Below are positions 9,604 through 17,426 of a DNA stretch of 36,912 nucleotides, piece after piece. The notes under the pieces were generated by a model that had not been told where the DNA came from, did not search any database, and saw nothing but the letters and a program-made list of their open reading frames with translations. Both the position numbers and the translations under genes were made by a program. Numbering within the stretch: position 1 is the stretch's first letter; every line of letters begins with the position of its first letter. This DNA is from a virus, in IMG/VR virus record IMGVR_UViG_3300025138_000127, positions 1-36,912 of that record. One strand, written 5' to 3'.

Positions 9604-10128
9604 TTATTTTTCAATAACATAACTAACTGATGTTCTCCAATATGGTATTTTTTTTATTTCTTTTGATTGATGTAATTTAATAGATTCAAATAATATAAAG
9701 TCACCGGGGTTATATTTAATTACTTCTCCCTCTATATTCAATTCACCTCCCCAATTTTCGGCCCATTGTGGTGTAAAAAATCCTACAATGCTATAAGTAT
9801 TTTCTAAATTATCATGGTGAAACTCTGTGTAATGATTATCATTTTGAGCATTTAAACCAATTCTTTGTATTTTTCTATTTAGATTAAAATTATGTTGTTC
9901 TAATAACTTTTGATTTATTCTATCAAATAAACAATTAAAATATCCTATCCAATATTGATTGTTAAAAACGACTTCATTGTTTTCAACAAAACAAACTCCA
10001 GGGAAAGCACCTCCTATTGAATTACCATCAGATTTTCTATTTAAATTCCAAATGTTAGCAGAGCTTAATCCTCCATACAGAGAAAAACAATCTTGTATAG
10101 TTAAAACATTATTTATTATTTTTATCAT
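9604..10128 (-). CDS. 2-oxoglutarate/Fe(II)-dependent oxygenase (prolyl-4-hydroxylase-like)
   Basis: This 174-aa protein carries the double-stranded beta-helix iron site. FHHDN gives H104-x-D106, KLHQSK gives the distal H153, and WRTSVSY gives R165 for the 2-oxoglutarate carboxylate. Between them, WAENWGGELNIEG and YNPGDFILFES match the order of strands seen in small hydroxylases. The family hydroxylates protein side chains, nucleobases or small molecules using O2 and 2-oxoglutarate, and this substrate is unknown. It precedes the two glycosyltransferases with only 19 nt to the GT4 gene, which is compatible with hydroxylation followed by glycosylation (inference). Its start overlaps the upstream 62-aa gene by 20 nt. 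Confidence 0.85.
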   Translation of the reverse strand: MIKIINNVLTIQDCFSLYGGLSSANIWNLNRKSDGNSIGGAFPGVCFVENNEVVFNNQYWIGYFNCLFDRINQKLLEQHNFNLNRKIQRIGLNAQNDNHYTEFHHDNLENTYSIVGFFTPQWAENWGGELNIEGEVIKYNPGDFILFESIKLHQSKEIKKIPYWRTSVSYVIEK

Positions 10129-10297
10129 TATTCATTACTTTCTGAAATACATCTAAACCTTTAGGTGATACATGCACTGTAACATCAGTTACAATATCTA
10201 GTCCTTCTATTTTTTCTTTAGAAGTTTCACCTGTCTTTGTATTTCTATAAATTGTTATAGTCGTACAATCGATCTTATGTATATTATCCGTTTTCAT
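10109..10297 (-). CDS. conserved small phage protein, function unknown
   Basis: The 62-aa product reads as a compact beta-rich domain (TTITIYRNTKTGE, DIVTDVTVHVSPKG) ending in a polar helix. I recognise the general sequence type from marine phage genomes but know no function. It overlaps the 113-aa gene upstream by 14 nt and the oxygenase gene downstream by 20 nt, so it sits in the middle of a coupled run. Confidence 0.7.
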   Translation of the reverse strand: MKTDNIHKIDCTTITIYRNTKTGETSKEKIEGLDIVTDVTVHVSPKGLDVFQKVMNNDKNNK

Positions 10298-10625
10298 TCT
10301 CTCTGTTTATAAGCGCATAACTAACTATTACTTCAAGTTTATTAGCTGTTTCCGCTTGTGCTTTTATAGCATCTCCTGCTTCTAAATTCAACCCCTGTTC
10401 TGTAGCGTTGACTGTACTTGTAGCAGGTACGTCCTTTCTAAAAAATTCTACATCTGTACTAGCAGATGAATCTCTTAAATCACAATTAACCAATACAGCT
10501 CCTGTGCTGTTATTAGATACATACACAGATTTTATAATAGCCACAGCTGATGTTGATATAGTCAGAACAGTGGTCATAGCTGTTCCGTCTAATATTTTAG
10601 ATGCGTTTTTATATTGTATGCTCAT
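10284..10625 (-). CDS. small beta-rich virion-associated protein
   Basis: This 113-aa protein is rich in Thr, Ser, Val and Ala with alternating strand-like patterns (TTVLTISTSAVAIIKSVYVS, LEVIVSYALINRE). It looks like a single beta-sandwich. The pattern resembles the 100-aa protein at 20351-20653, suggesting a shared fold for small capsid or tail decoration proteins. That is a fold-level guess only. Its ATG overlaps the stop of the 54-aa micro-gene as ATGA, a classical translational coupling site. Confidence 0.65.
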   Translation of the reverse strand: MSIQYKNASKILDGTAMTTVLTISTSAVAIIKSVYVSNNSTGAVLVNCDLRDSSASTDVEFFRKDVPATSTVNATEQGLNLEAGDAIKAQAETANKLEVIVSYALINRENENG

Positions 10626-10786
10626 GATAAAAAGTAATTAAAAGTATCTAGTTCGTTTTTTAAATCTTGTTGAAAAGAAAAATTAAGCTGTTGTTTCATT
10701 GTATTTAAAGATTCCATAATCTGTCTTTGATTATCTACATCGTATTCTTCTTTTGGTTCAGGTATGTAATTAGTTATCTTAGCCAT
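10622..10786 (-). CDS. 54-aa helical micro-protein coupled to both neighbours
   Basis: Reading the minus strand from the ATG at 10786-10784 gives 54 residues beginning MAKITNYIPEPKEEYDVDN and continuing as a polar helix (RQIMESLNTMKQQLNFSFQQ), ending ...NYFLS before TGA at 10624-10622. Its start overlaps the upstream stop as TAATG and its stop overlaps the next start as ATGA. Precise overlaps at both ends are strong support that it is translated. It is probably a small structural or chaperone protein, but the function is unknown. Confidence 0.7.
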   Translation of the reverse strand: MAKITNYIPEPKEEYDVDNQRQIMESLNTMKQQLNFSFQQDLKNELDTFNYFLS

Positions 10787-11721
10787 TACTCTTCACCGTA
10801 TTCCATGTCACCAGACATGGCTCCAGGTGATGAAGTATAATTTCTACTAGGTGTAGCTGCTTTACCTGTGTCTCCTATGCCATAACCTGTATTTCTTGAT
10901 CGACGTATATTATCAATCATAGCTCCACTATCTACGTCTCCTAAACCAGCTTTATTCATAAGGTTAGCTAAATTTCTTTCATCAATTTTTTTACCAGCTG
11001 CTTTTCTTTGCATTAACTTAGATATTCTGTTAGCTCTATAATTAGTATCTCTTCTTTCAGCTCTTGCAGGTTCAGAATAATATCCACCTAAAGCATTCAT
11101 TTGATTTAATTGTTGTGGAGAATATCCACGTATTCCAGAAGTTGAAGGTCTGTAAAAATCTGATTCTTTAGGATTAAAGAAAGTTCCAATACCTTTTCCA
11201 ATCATTTGCATAGGAGAAAATTGTTGTAAAAAATCAAATATCTTTGCTAAACCTTTTTTCTCACCTGTTAATGAATCTACTTGCTCATCATTAGTTGTTT
11301 CGTCTATTACACTCATATCACTTACACCTTGAAATCTATTCATGTCCAAACCTCTTAACGTAGTTAAGTCAGGTTGATAATAATTTTGTGGAGCGTTAAC
11401 AAACTCTCTTGGTTGGTAAAAATCTTGAGTAGGACTAATATCATTTGATGGATAATAACTTTGAGGAGCGTTAATGAATCCATAGCTAGTTGGAGGGAAT
11501 AGGCTTGGTTCATAAAAATCTTGAGTAGGACTCAGATTATTTGGTTGGTAAAAATCTTGAGTAGGACTAATATCTGTTCTTGGTTGGTAAAACATTTGAG
11601 TAGAATTAGGATACTGTGGATTTTGATATTGAAAAGCTAATGGATTTAAAGTAGCAATACCACTAGGTCCTTCAAAAGGTTGTAATAATTGTGTTAATCT
11701 TAATTCATCTAATGTAGCCAT
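10786..11721 (-). CDS. Tyr/Pro-rich repeat protein of the tail module
   Basis: The 311-aa protein has an N-terminal half (about residues 30-125) built from short repeats such as ISPTQDFYQP, LSPTQDFYEP and VNAPQNYYQP, rich in Tyr, Pro, Gln and Asn. The C-terminal half is basic and helical (RADRR-type segments, NRISKLMQRKAAGKKIDERN). The repeat part should be extended or disordered and could be an adhesive or linking region. It directly follows the gp10-like gene with a 1-nt overlap (TAATG), which places it in tail assembly. No known family was recognised. Confidence 0.6.
   Translation of the reverse strand: MATLDELRLTQLLQPFEGPSGIATLNPLAFQYQNPQYPNSTQMFYQPRTDISPTQDFYQPNNLSPTQDFYEPSLFPPTSYGFINAPQSYYPSNDISPTQDFYQPREFVNAPQNYYQPDLTTLRGLDMNRFQGVSDMSVIDETTNDEQVDSLTGEKKGLAKIFDFLQQFSPMQMIGKGIGTFFNPKESDFYRPSTSGIRGYSPQQLNQMNALGGYYSEPARAERRDTNYRANRISKLMQRKAAGKKIDERNLANLMNKAGLGDVDSGAMIDNIRRSRNTGYGIGDTGKAATPSRNYTSSPGAMSGDMEYGEE
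11409..11574. repeat. imperfect direct repeats, two exact 34-bp copies
   Basis: A 34-bp unit starting TTGGTTGGTAAAAATCTTGA occurs identically at 11409-11442 and 11541-11574. A third, diverged copy lies at about 11505-11532 and a fourth, weaker one begins near 11579. They encode the SPTQDFYQP repeats of the 311-aa protein. Identity at DNA level indicates recent expansion or gene conversion and makes the tract prone to slippage. Confidence 0.85.
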
Positions 11722-13685
11722 TATCTTCGTCCGTCTGGTTGTGCATCTAATCTAAGTGTGCCATATCTCCATGACTCACCTACTGCTGTGTTGGCTATTT
11801 GTACAGAAACTAATCTGCCTCTAGCTCTTGTATCTACCTTATCAGTGGTAGAAGTTATTGTAAAGGGTCCAAGAGGTGAGCTAACTGCTACATCATCTGG
11901 ATAACTACTTACAAATAAAGTTACTTGAGCATTACCTGTTTGATATTTAAAATCAGGTATAAATCGTTTAACTGACATAAAGTATTCTCCGTCACCTCTA
12001 TAATCAGCAACCCCTGTTGCCTGACCCAAGGCGCTCTTACGTGAAGTAATATCCCAATCTCCAGATCTAATGAAAGCGTCTATAGAAGTTGTACCTGAGC
12101 TGTTTACTTGATCAGTTCCTACTTCATGAGCATAATAAATACTGGCTCCATATAAATTTGTAATGCCTAATATATCTGGAAATACAGGTGTAGCTGTATT
12201 AGTATATTCTGTTGCATAAGGAGCATTAAATACTCCTTGGTCTTGATAGGTAGTTCTAGCTAATGATGAAGTGGTCCACACATTTTCTGAATAATTATAC
12301 GTAACACATCTATCAACTTGATCAGATCCTGACTTTGGATAAAACCAGTTTATTTCTGTGTATAAAGAATTAGGTGAAGAATAAATAACATCTCTGGAAT
12401 TTAAATTAATACCTAGGTTATCTCCATCTGTATTAAATACAAAATCTTCTACAAGTGATGGCAATGATTTAACTGTACCATCATAAACAAAAAAACCACC
12501 TTCCGCTGACATCCACCATACAGCACCATTTGCATAAGACATAGCATGTTGACCAATACATCCACAATTAGTACCAACTTGTCTAACAGAGAAAGTAAAA
12601 GGCGGGCCAACAAATTGAATTACATAAGCTGCAAGATCAGTTGCTACAAAAATATAATCTTTACCTTGTATAGCTGCTCTAATCTCATTACCGGTATCTA
12701 ATCTAAAAGTACCGGCTGTGTTAGTTGCTGTTGGTGCGTACGTGTTTAAATCTTCTTGGTTTGAAAATCTTACAAACATAGGGTCTTGTGTTGTAGTATC
12801 CCCTATAGTTGTTTCTGTTCCAAGATGGAACACATGTCTATCTCTGTCCGATACAATAGAAATTCTAGTAGCCGTTGGATTGTTTGTTGTGTTAAAATTG
12901 GTTGTTGTTTGAGAAGCCCTATTACCTCTGGGTGTTGAAGCTCCAGCATCCCAAGTAAAAGTTTTGCCATTAAATACAGTTGCAACTAAGACTTCACCAA
13001 AGTTATCAAGACTCCAGTTTCCAGCATCAAGAATTACATTGCTTACTGTTCTTTCAGTTCCCCAGGTACTATCATTCCATAAGTAAGTTCCCCAACCATA
13101 ACCTGCGGTTTGAAAAGTAGGACCTACTTCAACATAAGGATTAACAGTTGCAGCGCCAGCTGCAGTCATACCTGAGCCTCCTTCATTTCTAGAAGCTAAT
13201 ATAGTGAGCTTGTCTACATCTGGAGTTGTTTGTATTTCATAAACTTTTTGTAATTCTGTAGGTGTAAAATCTGATGCACCTGTTACTGTTACACCAGACA
13301 ATGTTATATACCTTCCTTTAGCTAAACCGTGAGATCCTTTATTTATAGTTACAAGATTTGAACCATTAACAGTTGTTATAGTACATCCTGTAATGGCTGT
13401 ATCTAACGGTGTAATATCAAAAAAATCATTGCCATAATATAAAAACAAACCTTGTGATGTTCCTACGGCTGTATATCTCTCCCCAGCAAAAGAAGTAAAA
13501 GCATGTTGCTTTCTAGCTGCTCCTGGTAAAGTTAGCGATCCAGCAGTTAATTGATTCCAACCGCCTATCTTTTCAGGTAGTCCATACCTAAATCTAACAA
13601 AATCACCATCTGTCCATTGCCCTTCGGCACCGGATTCTGTATCTTGTTTGTTAAAACCAGGCTTGAAATTTAATTTTTGTAGCAT
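11721..13685 (-). CDS. P22 gp10-like tail stabilisation protein
   Basis: The product has 654 aa. The opening LNFKPGFNKQDTESGAEGQW, the mid-protein beta-propeller-like strands (RISIVSDRDRHVFHLG, VWWMSAEGGFFVYDG) and the ending WRYGTLRLDAQPDGRR match the pattern of packaged-DNA stabilisation proteins of the P22 gp10 type in marine phages. P22 gp10 is about 470 aa, so this version carries an extra beta domain, probably the Thr/Gly-rich stretch at about 105-180. It would cap the head-tail channel after packaging and link to the gp4-like factor. The start lies 47 nt from the divergent oxygenase gene. Confidence 0.75.
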   Translation of the reverse strand: MLQKLNFKPGFNKQDTESGAEGQWTDGDFVRFRYGLPEKIGGWNQLTAGSLTLPGAARKQHAFTSFAGERYTAVGTSQGLFLYYGNDFFDITPLDTAITGCTITTVNGSNLVTINKGSHGLAKGRYITLSGVTVTGASDFTPTELQKVYEIQTTPDVDKLTILASRNEGGSGMTAAGAATVNPYVEVGPTFQTAGYGWGTYLWNDSTWGTERTVSNVILDAGNWSLDNFGEVLVATVFNGKTFTWDAGASTPRGNRASQTTTNFNTTNNPTATRISIVSDRDRHVFHLGTETTIGDTTTQDPMFVRFSNQEDLNTYAPTATNTAGTFRLDTGNEIRAAIQGKDYIFVATDLAAYVIQFVGPPFTFSVRQVGTNCGCIGQHAMSYANGAVWWMSAEGGFFVYDGTVKSLPSLVEDFVFNTDGDNLGINLNSRDVIYSSPNSLYTEINWFYPKSGSDQVDRCVTYNYSENVWTTSSLARTTYQDQGVFNAPYATEYTNTATPVFPDILGITNLYGASIYYAHEVGTDQVNSSGTTSIDAFIRSGDWDITSRKSALGQATGVADYRGDGEYFMSVKRFIPDFKYQTGNAQVTLFVSSYPDDVAVSSPLGPFTITSTTDKVDTRARGRLVSVQIANTAVGESWRYGTLRLDAQPDGRR

Positions 13686-13732
13686 ATAGTAGGTTATATA
13701 TTAGTTTTTAAAGAAATAAAAGTAGGAATATA

Positions 13733-14329
13733 ATGAAAGAAAAAACAGTACAAATAAATAATTTTATAGGTATTTATGATAATTATATCACTAAAGAAGA
13801 ATGTAATAATGCCATTAAATTATATGAATCTCAAAATAATTTTAAAAATACTTTTAGTAGAATATTTGCAGAAAAAGAATCTATTTTAAGAAAACAAGAT
13901 GAACAATTTTTTGCAAACCCAGATACCATAGATATATGGTGGGAAGACTTAAAATCTTTAATGTTTAATTTTGATTTAGCCTGGAATCATTATGTTGAAC
14001 ACACAGGTGCTATGTCTGCTTACGGAGGAATCAAATTTCATTTTACTTCTATGAAAATTCAAAAAACCTTACCTACAGAAGGATATCATATTTGGCATTT
14101 AGAACATGGAAAAGGATTTCATAATGAACCCCGTGCTTTTGTATTTTCTGTTTATTTAAATGATGTAGAAGATGGTGGTGAAACAGAATTTTTAAATCAT
14201 TCAACAAGAGTAAAACCTAAAACTGGAAGAATAGTTATTTGGCCCGCTGCTTTTCCTTACGTACACAGAGGTAATCCACCTTTATCTGGTGAAAAATATA
14301 TTTTAACTTCTTGGATGTTGTTAAGATGA
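13733..14329 (+). CDS. 2OG/Fe(II) oxygenase-like protein, plus strand, HxE variant
   Basis: This 198-aa protein has the double-stranded beta-helix pattern of small prolyl-hydroxylase-like enzymes: YHIWHLEHG, VFSVYLNDVEDGGETEFLNH, VKPKTGRIVIWPAAFPYVHR and YILTSWM. The proximal iron ligands appear as H122-x-E124 instead of the usual H-x-D, with distal H178 and a basic residue K188 in the 2-oxoglutarate position. Glu at this place is tolerated in some family members, but activity is not assured. The ribosome site GTAGGA lies just upstream of the ATG. It is the first of two coupled plus-strand genes inside an otherwise minus-strand late region. Substrate unknown. Confidence 0.75.
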   Translation: MKEKTVQINNFIGIYDNYITKEECNNAIKLYESQNNFKNTFSRIFAEKESILRKQDEQFFANPDTIDIWWEDLKSLMFNFDLAWNHYVEHTGAMSAYGGIKFHFTSMKIQKTLPTEGYHIWHLEHGKGFHNEPRAFVFSVYLNDVEDGGETEFLNHSTRVKPKTGRIVIWPAAFPYVHRGNPPLSGEKYILTSWMLLR

Positions 14330-14877
14330 AACCAGTGTTATTGGATAATATTTTTTCAGAAAAAGAACTTTTTTTTATATATAAAGAAATTGTAGGTGCT
14401 CCAAATTGGTCAGTAGCAGGAAAGGCAAGTGAAATAGAATATCCTTCCAATAAACAATTTTCAAATGCACCTTTATTTAGAGTAAAAACTGAAAATGATA
14501 TATCTAACTATCCGGTTCATTTATATATACAAAGTTTAGTTTTTAGAATGGCAGAAATGCTTGACAAAAAAAATATTGGTATGCAGACTAATATCATAAG
14601 AAGTTGGTTTAACTTAACCTATGAAGGTTCTCCAAATCACTGGTTGCATCAAGATTCCATAAGTCCAACAGCACAAACAGTTTTAATATTTATGACTCCT
14701 ATATGGCAAGATGCTTGGAGAGGATCTTTACATGTTGATGGAGAAGAGTTTAAATTTAAACCTGGAAGCGCGGTAATATTTAATGCAAACGAATTTCACA
14801 CCGGAGAAACTCCAGAAAGCCAAAGCCAAAACTGGCATAGACTTACCTTAAATATTTTATTAGATAGTAATTTATGA
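14326..14877 (+). CDS. 2OG/Fe(II)-dependent oxygenase, plus strand
   Basis: I choose the ATG at 14326, which overlaps the previous stop as ATGA and gives 183 aa. A TTG at 14311 would only add five residues. The iron site is complete: NHWLHQDSIS (H108, D110), FNANEFHTGE (H158) and WHRLTLN (R172), with the core strands VLIFMTPIWQDAWRGSLHVD between. The order and spacing match the minus-strand oxygenase at 9604-10128, but the two are well diverged. Its stop overlaps the stop of the convergent 114-aa gene (14872-14877), with no terminator visible between them. Substrate unknown; protein hydroxylation is a fair guess. Confidence 0.85.
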   Translation: MKPVLLDNIFSEKELFFIYKEIVGAPNWSVAGKASEIEYPSNKQFSNAPLFRVKTENDISNYPVHLYIQSLVFRMAEMLDKKNIGMQTNIIRSWFNLTYEGSPNHWLHQDSISPTAQTVLIFMTPIWQDAWRGSLHVDGEEFKFKPGSAVIFNANEFHTGETPESQSQNWHRLTLNILLDSNL

Positions 14878-15216
14878 AGAATAAGAAGTGGGTCTTGAAC
14901 CTTTTTCAGATTCATCTCTAGTATCTGCATCCCAATCAGCTTGTAATTGTAATAAATGAGCTGCATCCCATCTAGTAATAAATTGTTGTATTTCAATACC
15001 TTGGCTAGCTAAAGAACAATGAGGTGTTGTATCTCTATGTTCTACTTCATCCGAAGTATTAGAAGTACCTGCTTGAATAGCCCAGATATTTTGAAAATCA
15101 GTAGTTGTCCAAAAAGCATTGTCATCAATTATATAACCAGTACCCGCTTCAGCGCCTGTGTTTTTAATTACACATCTGTCTTCGAATATCACTGTCCAAT
15201 TTGCGTTTGTTGCCAT
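14872..15216 (-). CDS. small structural-module protein, function unknown
   Basis: The 114-aa product starts after AGGAGA. It has a beta-strand N-terminus (NWTVIFEDRCVIKNTGA), a GYIIDDNAFW segment and a C-terminal helix rich in Trp and Asp (RWDAAHLLQLQADWDAD) ending in a Ser/Tyr tail. It follows the collar-domain fibre gene directly, so a tail-fibre chaperone or accessory role is possible. I know no family for it. Confidence 0.6.
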   Translation of the reverse strand: MATNANWTVIFEDRCVIKNTGAEAGTGYIIDDNAFWTTTDFQNIWAIQAGTSNTSDEVEHRDTTPHCSLASQGIEIQQFITRWDAAHLLQLQADWDADTRDESEKGSRPTSYSS

Positions 15217-15224
15217 AATTTCTC

Positions 15225-15821
15225 CTATGTCTTAATAATATAAATAATTGTTAAATAAGGTTGTAACACTGATGGATTAGAAGCACTACCTGAAAAGTTT
15301 GCACTCATATTGTGTTGGTGACCATTACCTGAACCTGTATTACCTGATGCTAGAGTAGAACCACCATTTGCTTTAACTCCGAATTGAACACCAGCTTGTT
15401 GAAAGTTATTTTGGTTTCCAGGGTTATTTCCGCCTAGATTGTGTTGGTGAGAAGCAAGTTGTGATTCTGATAAACTAGCATTCGCTGTTGAACCAGAAAT
15501 ATTTCCAGTAGGTGTCACTGCTACAGTGTTTGCTCCACCAGTTGATGCTAAAGCTTTATTATTAGATTTTCCGACTGCTACGTTGTCTTGTAAATTAGGT
15601 ACATTAAAAGTAGATGAGCCATCACCACCTCCATAAGTAGAAGCTACAATTGCAAATAAAGCTGAATAAGTTGATCTTGAAACTGCTTGACCATTACACT
15701 CTAAAAAACCTGTTGGCACTGATGCAGAAGACCACGGCACAATAGTCGCTGTAGGAATTCCTTCGATACCCGTAAGGTTTGCTCCAGTAAAATCGTATTT
15801 TGTTGCTTCGTAATTTGACAT
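15225..15821 (-). CDS. phage tail-collar domain fibre protein
   Basis: I start at the ATG at 15821, which has GGAGAA upstream, rather than 12 codons earlier; this gives 198 aa. The N-terminal part IVPWSSASVPTGFLECNG followed by AVSRSTYSALFAIVASTYGG and FNVPNLQDN is the classical phage collar domain. It is followed by a His/Gly/Asn-rich tip (SQLASHQHNLGG, GNGHQHNMS). Such HxH-bearing tips can bind iron in trimeric fibres. The C-terminus (SVLQPYLTIIYIIKT) is typical for collar fibre ends. It probably forms a trimeric fibre or spike that contacts the host. Confidence 0.85.
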   Translation of the reverse strand: MSNYEATKYDFTGANLTGIEGIPTATIVPWSSASVPTGFLECNGQAVSRSTYSALFAIVASTYGGGDGSSTFNVPNLQDNVAVGKSNNKALASTGGANTVAVTPTGNISGSTANASLSESQLASHQHNLGGNNPGNQNNFQQAGVQFGVKANGGSTLASGNTGSGNGHQHNMSANFSGSASNPSVLQPYLTIIYIIKT

Positions 15822-15822
15822 A

Positions 15823-16524
15823 TTATTTCTCCGTGTAAGTCCATCCTGTTGTAGCATCTCCAGAAAAAACTAATGAAAAAGCTGCACCTTGAGTATTAAC
15901 TACAAGATCAGATGCTGCATTAGTTATATTAGAAGAATTCCTACCAACAGTCAATGCGTTAGTATTGAAATCATAACCTTGATCTGCAAAATGTACTTCA
16001 TCACCAGTAGCCGGTGATGCTGGAAGCGTTATTGTAACTGCTCCGCCATTTGTATTTATTAAAAGTTTAGCTCCAGCTTGAACTGTTTCTGCTGCTGATA
16101 CCACTCTCCAATTTCTTTGTTCGTGAAGTTTTACAACATTAGTTCCATCAGAATATAATGTATAATTATTTCCTTCACATAAAAGTACACCTGTTCCAGA
16201 TGCAGTTTTGAAAGTTAAAGTATTTCCAGCATGATCACATGCGTCTTGAACTTGATAAGTTTTTTCTATTGAATTTGGAATACTAACAGTAAGGTTAGAG
16301 GCTAAGGTTCCTGTTAATTTAATAACATCATTTTTACCATTAGATACTGCACCATTAGTGAAAGTTAAAGATCTAGCAGCATTAGTTATATTAAAAGTAG
16401 TAAAACCACCAATTGCTTGTTCTAGAATTAAAAGGTTAGTATTTGTAATCTGTCCCCAAGTTCCTGAGTTCTCCCCAGTTGCTTGTACTGTAAGTTTTAA
16501 ATTTGCTGATGTTGAATTCGCCAT
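15823..16524 (-). CDS. tail fibre / virion attachment protein
   Basis: The 233-aa protein begins ANSTSANLKLTVQATGENSG, an opening I recognise from tail-fibre-type proteins of marine phages. The rest is beta-rich, with repeated NGAVSNGKNDVIKLTG and GGAVTITLPASPATGDEVHF patterns of the type seen in fibre head-binding regions, and ends GDATTGWTYTEK. It is preceded by its own strong promoter (16546-16574) and AAGGA ribosome site and is followed 1 nt later by the collar gene. Adhesion role inferred. Confidence 0.7.
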   Translation of the reverse strand: MANSTSANLKLTVQATGENSGTWGQITNTNLLILEQAIGGFTTFNITNAARSLTFTNGAVSNGKNDVIKLTGTLASNLTVSIPNSIEKTYQVQDACDHAGNTLTFKTASGTGVLLCEGNNYTLYSDGTNVVKLHEQRNWRVVSAAETVQAGAKLLINTNGGAVTITLPASPATGDEVHFADQGYDFNTNALTVGRNSSNITNAASDLVVNTQGAAFSLVFSGDATTGWTYTEK

Positions 16525-16545
16525 ATTAAATTCCTTATATCGTTT

Positions 16546-16574
16546 ATTTTATAAAAATAAAAAGTTAGTGTCAA
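16546..16574 (-). promoter_or_regulatory. sigma70-type promoter for the fibre genes
   Basis: On the minus strand, TTGACA (16574-16569) is separated by exactly 17 nt from TAAAAT (16551-16546). The expected start is near 16539, about 15 nt before the fibre ATG. It lies in the intergenic gap, so fibre genes can be expressed apart from the upstream late genes. Confidence 0.75.
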
Positions 16575-16578
16575 CTCT

Positions 16579-17409
16579 TTATGCAACGACTTCCCTCCAT
16601 CCAGGAGGATCTATTGGAGCGGAACCGGTATTTATTTCGTTCCAGATAAGAGCATTAGCACTATTTACATTCATAGTCAATCCAAAACCATTAAAGGTAG
16701 CTGTAACGTTAGTAAATGCAGTTTCATTTCCTAATGCTGCTGTTAATGCTATCCCTGTAACATCTACCGGTGTTTTTACGTCAACGGTTAAAGTCCCCAA
16801 ATTAGCACTCATCGCTATACCTGTTACACTAGGAGAAACATCCCCTTGCATTCCAAGGGTACCTAAAGCACCTATCATGAAATTACCAGTGATCATTGCA
16901 TCAGGTGCAGGGTCGACAACACCTAAAGTTAATTGTGCTACGTTTAAAGTATTTGCAACAATAGTTGCATCACCACTAACTTCTTGTGGCGAACCTAAAG
17001 CTGCGCTCATAGCGATCCCAGTAACAGGTGCTGGTACATCAATACCGGGTCTTCCCCAAGAATTTATTCCCCATTGAAGTCTACCCCAACCTGTAGTGTT
17101 AAAGGCATCTACAGTTCCAAGACCCATAGACATTGCATTACCTGTCAGCATAGCATCAGGGCCAGCATCCGCTGTTCCTAAATTTGCCGTCATAGCAATT
17201 CCTGTTATAGGAGGTTCTACTGCAATTATTGTTGTTGGAGTTGTGGTAGCTGTAGTAAGAGGAAGTCCAGTAGGAATAGGTATAACATCTGTTTTAACAG
17301 ATTCATTTCCTAAAGACGCAGTTAAGGCTTGTCCAGTTACAGGAACATTGACATCACCTAATAGGCCCCAAGTACCGAGACCCCAAGTTTGAATATTCCA
17401 TCCTGCCAT
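16579..17409 (-). CDS. repeat-built fibre protein with seven TG..(A/M)..LG units
   Basis: The 276-aa protein starts GWNIQTWGLGTWG and has a second GWGRLQWGINSWG in the middle. In between and after are about seven copies of a 14-residue unit, e.g. PVTGQALTASLGN, PITGIAMTANLGT, PVTGIAMSAALGS, SVTGIAMSANLGT and DVTGIALTAALGN. The units are spaced about 25-55 residues apart and each ends in a small Asp/Pro-rich linker. Such repeats usually build beta-helical or shaft-like trimeric fibres. It sits among fibre genes. No enzymatic motif is seen. Confidence 0.7.
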   Translation of the reverse strand: MAGWNIQTWGLGTWGLLGDVNVPVTGQALTASLGNESVKTDVIPIPTGLPLTTATTTPTTIIAVEPPITGIAMTANLGTADAGPDAMLTGNAMSMGLGTVDAFNTTGWGRLQWGINSWGRPGIDVPAPVTGIAMSAALGSPQEVSGDATIVANTLNVAQLTLGVVDPAPDAMITGNFMIGALGTLGMQGDVSPSVTGIAMSANLGTLTVDVKTPVDVTGIALTAALGNETAFTNVTATFNGFGLTMNVNSANALIWNEINTGSAPIDPPGWREVVA

Positions 17410-17426
17410 AGGAGTTTACCCCCTAA

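Noticed and set aside
11409-11600. CRISPR-like array
   Set aside because: Few, irregular repeats that are in frame with a protein repeat; no palindromic repeat, no regular spacers and no cas genes.
13676-13732. Plus-strand promoter before the oxygenase pair
   Set aside because: TATATT is present, but no acceptable -35 element at 16-18 nt was found; too weak to list.
16358-17077. Plus-strand 239-residue open frame
   Set aside because: It lies opposite the two well-supported fibre genes and their promoter, has no ribosome site and reads as anti-sense of Thr/Val/Gly-rich repeats.
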